Shown one piece after another: positions 34,859-42,013 of a stretch of DNA of 64,000 nt; the stretch's first letter is position 1, and each line of letters begins with the position of its first letter. This DNA is from G963556115 sp963677015 (GTDB taxonomy: Bacteria; Planctomycetota; SZUA-567): contig OY781533.1 in the NCBI GenBank assembly GCA_963677015.1, positions 2,728,001 to 2,792,000 on the forward strand. The letters run 5' to 3'. Made by a program: the position numbers and the translations under genes. The notes beneath the pieces were generated by a model. The model ran no database searches, was not told where the DNA came from, and saw only the letters and a program-made list of their open reading frames with translations.

Positions 34859-35527
34859 TCAAGCGAAAATCATTTCTTCGATCTGAGCGGCGGTAATTTC
34901 AGCAAGACTGTCGATGACAACTTCAGCATATTTCTCCAGTTCCGAACGCTCACAGGTGCCGGTCATACCGATTGCCGTCATCCCGGCGGTACGAGCCGCC
35001 TCCAGACCGTGAATACTGTCCTCAATCACCGCGCAGCACTCCGGCGGCACATCTACCATCCCCGCAGCGGTCAAAAAGACCTCAGGATCGGGTTTACCCT
35101 TGGTCACATCATCACCGGTCACATAATTCTTGAGCAGTTCCCCCCGCGGCATGGTCGCCACCAGCACCCGGACATTATCTTTGGGCGCAGACGAACCGAT
35201 AGCCATTTTGAAATCATGCTTCTGCAGATCCTCCAGCAGAGAGGTGAGCGGTTCATTCTCCTGAAAACTCCCGGCAAATGATTTGGTAAAGTAGGCATCC
35301 TTCGCCGCCATCCACGCAAATATCTCCTCATCACTCAGCTTTATATTATGCTCTGCCGACATAACCCGTGCAAAATGCTCCGAAGTCTGACCGAAGTAGC
35401 GGGCATACTCGTCATGAGTTATAGTAAAACCATAGCGCTTGCCCGACTCCGCCCAGGAATGAAAATGCATATCCTTGCTGTCGATCAGCACCCCGTCCAT
35501 ATCAAAAATTACCGCTTTCTTATTCAT
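34859..35527 (-). CDS. HAD-family phosphatase, beta-phosphoglucomutase-like
   Basis: Haloacid dehalogenase superfamily enzyme of 222 residues with a helical cap domain after motif I. Motif I is FDMDGVLIDS (nucleophile and acid/base Asp), motif II GSSAP, motif III Lys in GKPDPEVF, and motif IV VIEDSIHGLEAA. The arrangement fits beta-phosphoglucomutase and related sugar-phosphate phosphatases. The cap contains the HSWAESGKRYGF segment seen in that subgroup. It is upstream of galE on the same strand, which weakly supports a sugar-phosphate substrate. Phosphoglycolate phosphatase or 2-deoxyglucose-6-phosphatase activity are alternatives; family certain, substrate not. Confidence 0.85.
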   Translation of the reverse strand: MNKKAVIFDMDGVLIDSKDMHFHSWAESGKRYGFTITHDEYARYFGQTSEHFARVMSAEHNIKLSDEEIFAWMAAKDAYFTKSFAGSFQENEPLTSLLEDLQKHDFKMAIGSSAPKDNVRVLVATMPRGELLKNYVTGDDVTKGKPDPEVFLTAAGMVDVPPECCAVIEDSIHGLEAARTAGMTAIGMTGTCERSELEKYAEVVIDSLAEITAAQIEEMIFA

Positions 35528-35654
35528 AACATATCCCCTGCAAATATAATTAATCTTGTAATAACATCCGCCAATAAATATACTTATATTTAATAATATT
35601 TCAACCGGCTGTATTTAACTCAAAACATATTATAATCGTTAACAAGGATAATAC

Positions 35655-36443
35655 ATGGATTTTTCAGGAAAGACCTACGCTGTATTCGGAGTTGCCAATA
35701 AAAAGAGTGTCGCCTACCATATCTGCCAGCAGATACTCAGCGGCGGCGGCAGAGTCATCTGCTCGATTAAAGAAGAGTCAATGCTCGGACTGACCCGCAA
35801 AATTCTCCCGGAAGCAGACTTCTTTATCTGCGACGTTGAACAGGAAGCTGATATAGCGGCTGTAAAAGATAATATCGCAGCCCTCACTCCCGAACTTGAC
35901 GGCATGGTACACTCCATCGCTTTCGCTAATTACTCCGAAGGGCTGAAACCTTTCCACGAGACGCTGAAACAGGACTTCCTGCAGGCGGTGGATATATCCT
36001 GCTTCTCCTTTATCGCTCTGGCTAACGCCCTCAAAGAGCTTTTCAAAGATGACGCTTCGGTAATAACCATCTCCATCTCCTCCACCCGCACCACCGCTCA
36101 GAATTACGGCTATATGGCGCCGATAAAGGCGGCTCTGAACTCATCAGTGGCGTTTCTGGCCAAAAGTTTTTCCGAGTTCAGTCACGTGCGTTTCAACTCG
36201 GTAAATCCCAGCCTGCTCAAGACCTCCGCCTCCGCCGGAATTCCCGGTTACATCGACAGCTACATATACGCCGAAGAACTTACGCTACGCAAGCAGAACC
36301 CTACTACACCGGAGGTAGCCCGCACGGCAGCGTTCCTGCTCCACCCCGACTCCAGCGGCATAAATGCGCAAAACATTATTATTGACGCCGGCATGGGAGT
36401 AAACGGTTTCGACGAGAATATTATCCGCAAAGTAACTCATTAA
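35655..36443 (+). CDS. FabI-like enoyl-ACP reductase (SDR family)
   Basis: Short-chain dehydrogenase of 262 residues in the FabI branch. The cofactor motif is the FabI-type GVANKKSVAYHICQ rather than the usual GxxxGIG. The sequence continues with DGMVHSIAFAN and the catalytic Tyr-x6-Lys in NYGYMAPIKAALN, then FNSVNPSLLKT and the C-terminal PTTPEVARTAAFLLHPDSSGINAQNIIIDAGMGV. FabI reduces the enoyl-ACP double bond in fatty acid elongation. The segment PSLLKTSASAG replaces the usual PIRTLAASGI, and the protein is more divergent than a housekeeping FabI, so a different enoyl or keto substrate is possible. AAGGA precedes the ATG at 35655, and a TATAAT box lies at 35631-35636. Confidence 0.75.
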   Translation: MDFSGKTYAVFGVANKKSVAYHICQQILSGGGRVICSIKEESMLGLTRKILPEADFFICDVEQEADIAAVKDNIAALTPELDGMVHSIAFANYSEGLKPFHETLKQDFLQAVDISCFSFIALANALKELFKDDASVITISISSTRTTAQNYGYMAPIKAALNSSVAFLAKSFSEFSHVRFNSVNPSLLKTSASAGIPGYIDSYIYAEELTLRKQNPTTPEVARTAAFLLHPDSSGINAQNIIIDAGMGVNGFDENIIRKVTH

Positions 36444-36533
36444 CCCGGCAGACTCTATAATAAACAGCATATTTTTAATTTTTTTCTTGTTTAATGTAAA
36501 ACATAAGTTAAGATAAATATTCAGTTAATCCCG

Positions 36534-36539
36534 TATAAT
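36534..36539 (+). promoter_or_regulatory. -10 box upstream of M24-like gene
   Basis: A perfect TATAAT with no well-spaced -35 box, about 95 bp before the ATG at 36636. The palindrome at 36552-36563 would overlap the first transcribed bases. Confidence 0.4.
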
Positions 36540-36551
36540 TTATTTCGAAAT

Positions 36552-36563
36552 TGCGAATTCGCA
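36552..36563. promoter_or_regulatory. 12-bp palindrome TGCGAATTCGCA, candidate operator
   Basis: A perfect 12-bp palindrome 12 bp downstream of a TATAAT box, where a bound repressor would block the start of transcription of the M24-like gene. The regulator is unknown. Confidence 0.4.
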
Positions 36564-36635
36564 TAATAATACAAATTATCTGGCGAATAAAGCTATTCAT
36601 TTAGAGAATTTTAAAACTTAGTAAGGAGACACGTG

Positions 36636-37823
36636 ATGGGTGAGATTAAAAAAGTCAGACGTCCAGCAGCAATCAACAAAATTGAAATCAGTGAAAAACT
36701 TTCACATCTGAAAGAGGTTCTGAAGAGCAAGAAGAAGACCGGTATTATTCTGACTCAGGAAGGTTCACTGCGCTGGCTTACCGGCGTAAGACAGCAGATC
36801 ACCGACATCGCCGCCAATGATATCTCACCAATAAACGCTCTGTGCGTAGTCAAGGGCAACCGCTATGAGATCACCTTTATCACCACTCCTTACGAGATGC
36901 CAAGAATTCAGGATGAACTCCCTCCAGTATTCAAAACCAACAAAGAGGTCAAGATAAAATTCGCCACCAAGTTGCCAAAACTTGGAGCGGGTATCATCAA
37001 ACCTGAAGACAAGATCTTTGCCGAGATCGTTGACGCACTCTGCCGTCCGCTGATCGGTGACCAGAAGGGCAACCAGTACAAGAAGTATGTCTGGGTTGCC
37101 GCCATGCAGACCGCTGCTATCGCCAAGTCAGCCTACGAAATCGCTCCCGGTATGAACGGAGTACAGGTACGTCAGATCATGATGAACAATATGATCGATA
37201 TGGGACTTGAGACCAACATGCTGCTGGTCGCACTCAAAAAGCAGGAGAACCACCTCCATCCGCTCTACAACGACAAATACAAGATTGCCGCCAACGGCAT
37301 GCTCAAGCTGGTTTCTGCCGGCAGACTCGGTGATGTTATTGTATCAGCCACCCAGATGGTGCGCTTCGGCAAGATCACCAAGAAGGAAGCTGCAAACTAC
37401 GCCGCACTCCAGCAGGCGGTTATCGAATACGCCGACCTCTACCGTAACGGCGCCAACGAGCACGATATTTATGTTGAATGCGGCAAGCGTTTCAAACAGG
37501 TAGCCAAGGATTTCGGTCTCAAGGGCTTTGAAAAGAGTGCCTATCTGCATCATATGGGCGGTCCAACCAGCCCGCTGGGCAACCGCGACTATACCCTTGA
37601 CAACACCAGCAGCAACACCTGCTTCGCCGGCATGTCATTTGCAATCAATCCTGTAGACTGCCTCACCGGCACCAAGGCTGAAGTTCAGGGCATCGTCAAC
37701 GCCGAAGGCGCACCAACCATGCTCGACTACTCGCTCTATACCCCTGAAGACATGCTTACCTTCACCGAAATTACCGCCAGCGGCGGTACCGTAGCCAAGG
37801 TTCCAGATATTATCCAGCGCTAA
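36636..37823 (+). CDS. M24 (aminopeptidase P-like) fold protein without metal ligands
   Basis: A 395-residue protein with the two-domain layout of aminopeptidase P and creatinase: N-terminal domain (GIILTQEGSLRWLTGV, about 36-52) and C-terminal pita-bread domain (about 155-395). The residues that bind two metals in active M24 enzymes are not conserved. The region equivalent to DxGxxYxGYxSDxTRT reads VSAGRLGDVIVSATQMV (226-242), and the later Glu positions read INPVD and QGIVNAEG. One His pair remains (LHHMGGPTSP). A role as a binding or regulatory protein, or chemistry without metal as in creatinase, is inferred. ATG 36636 has AAGGAG 7 nt upstream; codon bias suggests good expression. Own terminator follows. 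Confidence 0.7.
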   Translation: MGEIKKVRRPAAINKIEISEKLSHLKEVLKSKKKTGIILTQEGSLRWLTGVRQQITDIAANDISPINALCVVKGNRYEITFITTPYEMPRIQDELPPVFKTNKEVKIKFATKLPKLGAGIIKPEDKIFAEIVDALCRPLIGDQKGNQYKKYVWVAAMQTAAIAKSAYEIAPGMNGVQVRQIMMNNMIDMGLETNMLLVALKKQENHLHPLYNDKYKIAANGMLKLVSAGRLGDVIVSATQMVRFGKITKKEAANYAALQQAVIEYADLYRNGANEHDIYVECGKRFKQVAKDFGLKGFEKSAYLHHMGGPTSPLGNRDYTLDNTSSNTCFAGMSFAINPVDCLTGTKAEVQGIVNAEGAPTMLDYSLYTPEDMLTFTEITASGGTVAKVPDIIQR

Positions 37824-37860
37824 AATATCCGGCTACACTTAAATATAATTTAAAATCCAT

Positions 37861-37904
37861 AAGAGCAGCAGCGGAGAGATAAACCCGCCGTTGCTCTTTT
37901 TTTT
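37861..37904 (+). terminator. Intrinsic terminator of the M24-like gene
   Basis: AAGAGCA (37861-37867) pairs with TGCTCTT (37892-37898), with a second inner CGG/CCG helix, and is followed by a run of T residues. It lies about 40 bp after the stop codon. Confidence 0.88.
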
Positions 37905-38055
37905 ATGAAAAATACCGCCAAACCACACCCCGGAAAACCACCGCAAATACCGCCATTCAATCACTTCTATTCCCATACTCCCAAACTTTAAAAATTGCCG
38001 CCGCACAATTATTCGAGGTAAAATATCAAATAAAGCTCAATAAAACCATACTGAA

Positions 38056-38083
38056 TTGTCGATAGAGAGATTGTTAATACTAT
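38056..38083 (+). promoter_or_regulatory. Possible promoter for Cys-rich lipoprotein gene
   Basis: TTGTCG (38056-38061), 16-bp spacer, TACTAT (38078-38083). It is followed by TTGTAA-N8-TTACAA (38083-38102), a spaced inverted repeat overlapping the expected start point, which could be a regulator site. Confidence 0.4.
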
Positions 38084-38121
38084 TGTAACGCTACCATTAC
38101 AACTTTTATAGAGGTAATATA

Positions 38122-38838
38122 ATGAGAAAAGATCTGTTACTAACAATTGTTTCTGTCCTGATTCTGTCAGGCTGCGCAGTAAACTGCACCGACAACAGCT
38201 GCAGCACCGAAGTTCCGGCAAAAGAAAAGAGTCTCGCCGCGTACTGGGCTTTCTATGAAGCCAAGGATCCCTGTGCCAACGGCAGAACCTGCAGTGTCGA
38301 GGAGAAGAAGGCATACGCAGTACTCGGCTATAAAGCTTCAAAATGCATGGGCATGACCCCGGTAGATCCTGCCACCGGCCTTACCGCTCTGGAGACACCG
38401 GTAAAGTACCTGCCAAAAGGCAAACCTTACATGTGCCCTGCCGATACCTGCAGTGCCACCGCTCCCTGTCCGATAACTACGTTCAATAACGGCCACAGCA
38501 CCGTGGAAACCACCAGTGCCAGAGCCGCCACCCAGACCGGATATCTGCTCACCGCTTTTGATACTGCAGAAGGCCCGCGCTTTGTCATTCTCAAAGCCGA
38601 TGAGGAATTCGAACCCGGCACCACCTTCGCTGAAGCCGCCGGCACCTATGAGAGTGTGGCCAGAACCATCGCTGAAGGTGAAGGAAACATCGCCGTATTT
38701 CTTACCGCTTTCCCGCTGGTAGAGACCGACAACACCCTCACAGCAAGACTACCTAATGACTTTGATGTCAAGCACATACGCACTATTGCCGAAAAACTTG
38801 GCAAGAAGGACAAACTGCTGTTTAAAACCTGGAACTAG
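38122..38838 (+). CDS. Cys-rich lipoprotein of unknown function
   Basis: I do not recognise this protein. It has 238 residues and begins with a lipoprotein signal, MRKDLLLTIVSVLILSGC, with lipidation expected at Cys18. The N-terminal half has many further cysteines (NCTDNSC, KDPCANGRTC, SKCMGM, MCPADTC, APC), at least ten in the first 115 residues, suggesting disulfides or metal binding. The C-terminal half lacks cysteines and has a mixed alpha/beta look (TGYLLTAFDTAEGPRFVILKADEEF; GNIAVFLTAFPLVET; the final DFDVKHIRTIAEKLGKKDKLLFKTW). GAGGT stands before the ATG. It has its own promoter region and a strong terminator, so it is probably a single-gene unit. Confidence 0.65.
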   Translation: MRKDLLLTIVSVLILSGCAVNCTDNSCSTEVPAKEKSLAAYWAFYEAKDPCANGRTCSVEEKKAYAVLGYKASKCMGMTPVDPATGLTALETPVKYLPKGKPYMCPADTCSATAPCPITTFNNGHSTVETTSARAATQTGYLLTAFDTAEGPRFVILKADEEFEPGTTFAEAAGTYESVARTIAEGEGNIAVFLTAFPLVETDNTLTARLPNDFDVKHIRTIAEKLGKKDKLLFKTWN

Positions 38839-38867
38839 GACATATTTTTCAAGATTACGGTATTCTT

Positions 38868-38895
38868 TCAGGGAACGGTGCTCACCGTTCCCTGA
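38868..38895 (+). terminator. Hairpin terminator after the lipoprotein gene
   Basis: TCAGGGAACGG (38868-38878) pairs perfectly with CCGTTCCCTGA (38885-38895) around 6 nt, followed by TTTATTGTT. About 30 bp past the stop codon. Confidence 0.85.
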
Positions 38896-39026
38896 TTTAT
38901 TGTTCCTGCATGAAAAAGTTTTATATTACCTCTTAAAAAATATCCGAAATTAGCTATAATTTAAATGTTTGAGTTTTTTTAAGATCTAAGAATAATATCA
39001 GATAAAAAAAATTAAGAGGAGAAGAA

Positions 39027-40307
39027 ATGAGCGTTACCGCAGTTATTGGCATGCAGTGGGGAGATGAAGGAAAGGGCAAGATTGTCGATGTAATCGGTGA
39101 AGAAGCAGATATCGTTGCCCGCTGCCAGGGTGGTGGAAATGCCGGACATACAGTAGTTATCGGTGAGGAGATATTCAAGCTTCACCTTATTCCGAGCGGC
39201 ATTCTGCGTAAAGATGCGGTTGCGGTTATCGGCAACGGTGTGGTTATTGATCCCGGCAAGATCAACGCCGAGATCGAAGGTCTGAATGAAAAAGGCATCG
39301 TCACCGCCGGTCGCCTCTTCATCAGTGACCGCGCGCATATTGTCTTCCCTTTCCATAAGATACTTGACGGACTCAAAGAGAGCGCCAGAGGAGCCGGAAA
39401 TCTCGGCACCACCAAACAGGGTATCGGCCCGACCTACTCTGACAAAGCCTCACGCTGCGGTATCAGAGGTCATCACCTGCAGGATCCTGAAGAATTTCTC
39501 ACCGTTCTTAAAACCCGCATCGCCGATGTCAACAAATACATCACCTTCATGGGCGGCGAAGAACTGAACGAAGCGGAAGTGATCGCCGAAGTGGTACCGG
39601 CGGTTGACAAACTCCGTCCTTACATTACAGATACTATTGCCTACCTGCAAAAAGCTCTTAAAGAAGAGAAGAAAATTCTGCTTGAAGGCGCACAGGGCGC
39701 GATGCTTGACATCGATTTCGGTACTTATCCGTTCGTTACCAGCTCCAACACCACTACCGGCGGCTGTTCTACCGGCAGCGGCATTCCGCCATGGCAGATC
39801 AAAGAGGTCCACGGTGTCATCAAGGCCTTCACCACCCGTGTGGGAACCGGCCCGTTCCCGACCGAACTTGAAGGCGAAGCCAAGACCAAACTCGGCGGCA
39901 CCGGCAAGAATCACTGGGATGAATTCGGCACCACTACCGGTCGTCCTCGCCGCTGCGGCTGGCTTGATCTGGTTGTTACCAAGTACTCCTCCGAGATCAA
40001 CGGAGTTACCGATCTGCATATCACCAAACTCGACATCATGTCACAGTTTGATGAGATAAAAGTCTGTGTCGCCTACGAACTTGACGGCGAAACCATTACA
40101 ACCTATCCGGCCTCACTCGAGAAGATAGAGCGCTGCAAGCCTGTCTACGAGACCATGCCGGGCTGGCACTCCGACATCACCGGCTGCAAATGCATCGCTG
40201 ATCTGCCGGAAAACGCCCGCAGGTATATCGATTTTATTGGTGAATACTGCGGAGCCAAAGTCACCTCCGCCGGATTTGGTCCTGCCCGCGAGCATACCCT
40301 GTTCTAA
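39027..40307 (+). CDS. purA: Adenylosuccinate synthetase
   Basis: Joins IMP and aspartate using GTP to form adenylosuccinate in AMP synthesis. The 426 residues match the family. The GTP-binding loop is VIGMQWGDEGKGKIVD near the start, followed by GGGNAGHTVV, GPTYSDKASRCGIR, EGAQGAMLDIDFGTYPFVTSSN, TRVGTGPFPTE and GRPRRCGWLD. The C-terminus GFGPAREHTLF is typical. A strong AGGAGAAG ribosome site precedes the ATG. First gene of a dense plus-strand cluster with pyrR 30 bp later, so purine and pyrimidine functions are probably co-transcribed. A TATAAT lies at 38955-38960 with a weak -35. Confidence 0.97.
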   Translation: MSVTAVIGMQWGDEGKGKIVDVIGEEADIVARCQGGGNAGHTVVIGEEIFKLHLIPSGILRKDAVAVIGNGVVIDPGKINAEIEGLNEKGIVTAGRLFISDRAHIVFPFHKILDGLKESARGAGNLGTTKQGIGPTYSDKASRCGIRGHHLQDPEEFLTVLKTRIADVNKYITFMGGEELNEAEVIAEVVPAVDKLRPYITDTIAYLQKALKEEKKILLEGAQGAMLDIDFGTYPFVTSSNTTTGGCSTGSGIPPWQIKEVHGVIKAFTTRVGTGPFPTELEGEAKTKLGGTGKNHWDEFGTTTGRPRRCGWLDLVVTKYSSEINGVTDLHITKLDIMSQFDEIKVCVAYELDGETITTYPASLEKIERCKPVYETMPGWHSDITGCKCIADLPENARRYIDFIGEYCGAKVTSAGFGPAREHTLF

Positions 40308-40337
40308 TAACATTAAAATTGCAGGCAGCATAGAATA

Positions 40338-40904
40338 ATGATGAAAGAAGCAGACAAAATGGCAATAAAACTCTATAATGCATCCTGGGTGAAAAACGCC
40401 CTTGCCGGCATGGCCGAGAGTATCAGCAATGAGAAATTTCTTGATAAGGGGCTGGCTCTGATCGGTATTCAGACCAGAGGAGCGGAGATAGCCGACCGGC
40501 TAGCCGCTCTCCTGCAGGATAAAGGTATCAGTGCCGAGGTAGGCTACCTCGACCCGACCATGTTCCGTGACGATCTGCATACCGGTGCCGGTCTTAAAGG
40601 GCTCAAAGAGACTGCCATTAACTTTGATATAGAGGGCAAAGCGGTTATTCTTATAGACGATGTCATTCTTACCGGCCGCAGTGTCAGAGCCGCTATCGAC
40701 GGCCTCCTGCATTACGGCAGACCGGCATGCGTGCGTCTGTATATTCTGGTCGACCGCGGCGGCAGAGAGATTCCGATCCAGCCGGATGTCACCGGAGCGC
40801 ATATCGACGTTCCGCAGGGCAGCTGGATCCGGATCAAACTCGAAACCACAGATCAGCGTGATGACGCAGTCTATATCATTGAAGACGGTGAGAATGAGCC
40901 CTAG
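40338..40904 (+). CDS. pyrR: PyrR: pyrimidine regulator / uracil phosphoribosyltransferase
   Basis: PRTase-fold protein of 188 residues. Characteristic PyrR motifs are LIGIQTRGAEIADRLA, YLDPTMFRDDL, the PRPP loop VILIDDVILTGRSVRAAIDGLL, GRPACVRLYILVDRGGREIPIQPD and the C-terminal segment. In Gram-positive bacteria PyrR binds pyr mRNA to cause attenuation and also has weak uracil phosphoribosyltransferase activity. Here it directly precedes pyrB. The 90-bp gap to pyrB shows no antiterminator/terminator pair or evident PyrR-binding loop, so its regulatory role in this organism is open. Start uncertain: ATG 40338 is used, ATG 40341 and 40359 are alternatives, none with a good ribosome site. Confidence 0.88.
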   Translation: MMKEADKMAIKLYNASWVKNALAGMAESISNEKFLDKGLALIGIQTRGAEIADRLAALLQDKGISAEVGYLDPTMFRDDLHTGAGLKGLKETAINFDIEGKAVILIDDVILTGRSVRAAIDGLLHYGRPACVRLYILVDRGGREIPIQPDVTGAHIDVPQGSWIRIKLETTDQRDDAVYIIEDGENEP

Positions 40905-40994
40905 GTTCCACTGGCTTATTGACAACGACAAATTACAAGAGAGAGATACAGACATCCAGGCAGAACAAGCTGCGTACAGGTGAGGAGAAGAAAC

Positions 40995-41975
40995 ATGCAG
41001 TGGACGAAAAAACACCTTCTAGGTTTAGAAGATCTTTCGTATGATGAATTGACCCATATTCTCGAGACCACAGACAGCCTCAAACAGGTCTCGACCCGCG
41101 CGGTAAAGAAGGTGCCGGCGCTCTCGGGACGAACGGTAGTAAATATGTTCTACGAACCTTCCACCCGTACCAGCCTCTCCTTCACCCTCGCCGAACGCCG
41201 CATAAGCGCCGATGTGCTCTCTTTCAGCAAGAGCGGTTCCTCGGTCAGCAAAGGCGAAACTCTTATCGACACCGCAAAAAATATCGAAGCCATGGGAGTA
41301 GACATCATGGTTCTGCGTCATAACGCCTCAGGCGCGGCAAAGCTCCTGAGTGAGAATGTCAGCTGCGGTGTGGTGAATGCCGGTGACGGACAGCACGAAC
41401 ACCCGACACAGGCGCTTCTAGATATCTATACCATGCGTGAAGTAATGCAGCAGCGCGCTGATCTTCCCGACAGTTTTTCCGATATCACCATCACTATCGT
41501 CGGTGACATCGCCCACAGCCGGGTGGCACGCAGCAACATCTGGGGGCTCACTACCCTGGGTGCCAAGGTACTTGTAGCCGGTCCGGCGACCATGATCCCT
41601 CCAGAGATTGAAAGAATGGGTGTCGAGGTCTGCTACGACATGGATGAAGCGGTAAAGCGCTCACACTTCATCAATATGCTGCGCATCCAGTTTGAGCGCC
41701 AGAACGGTGTCTGCCCCTTCCCCAGCATCAGTGAATATTCCCGTCTCTTCGGTCTCAGTCAGGAGCGGATCAGACGGCTCAACCGTCAGGATCTGGTAAT
41801 CATGCACCCGGGACCGGTAAACCGCGGCATAGAGCTGACGCCCGAGGTAGCGGACGGTCCGCAGAGTGTGATTCTCCAACAGGTCGAGAACGGCGTAGCG
41901 GTACGTATGGCGGTACTCTACCTTATCAACGGTGCTCTAGGATGTGCAAGCACAGAGCATGAAGCAGCGAACTGA
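40995..41975 (+). CDS. pyrB: Aspartate carbamoyltransferase catalytic subunit
   Basis: Condenses aspartate and carbamoyl phosphate to carbamoyl aspartate in pyrimidine synthesis. The ATG at 40995 follows GAGGAGAAG and gives 326 residues, normal for PyrB. The carbamoyl-phosphate loop is NMFYEPSTRTSLSFTLAERR, the 80s-type loop SVSKGETLIDT, then LRHNASGAAKLL, the HPTQALLDIYTMRE motif, GDIAHSRVARSN and MHPGPVNRGIEL. pyrR stands 90 bp upstream and the Memo-AMMECR1 gene begins 38 bp later. No pyrI or pyrC is adjacent. Secure identification. Confidence 0.97.
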   Translation: MQWTKKHLLGLEDLSYDELTHILETTDSLKQVSTRAVKKVPALSGRTVVNMFYEPSTRTSLSFTLAERRISADVLSFSKSGSSVSKGETLIDTAKNIEAMGVDIMVLRHNASGAAKLLSENVSCGVVNAGDGQHEHPTQALLDIYTMREVMQQRADLPDSFSDITITIVGDIAHSRVARSNIWGLTTLGAKVLVAGPATMIPPEIERMGVEVCYDMDEAVKRSHFINMLRIQFERQNGVCPFPSISEYSRLFGLSQERIRRLNRQDLVIMHPGPVNRGIELTPEVADGPQSVILQQVENGVAVRMAVLYLINGALGCASTEHEAAN

Positions 41976-42013
41976 TTTTACTTCATTCATCCGGTTATGA
42001 GAAAGATAATATC

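Noticed and set aside
40905..40994. Possible PyrR attenuator between pyrR and pyrB
   Set aside because: No alternative hairpins, no T-run and no recognisable PyrR-binding loop could be found.
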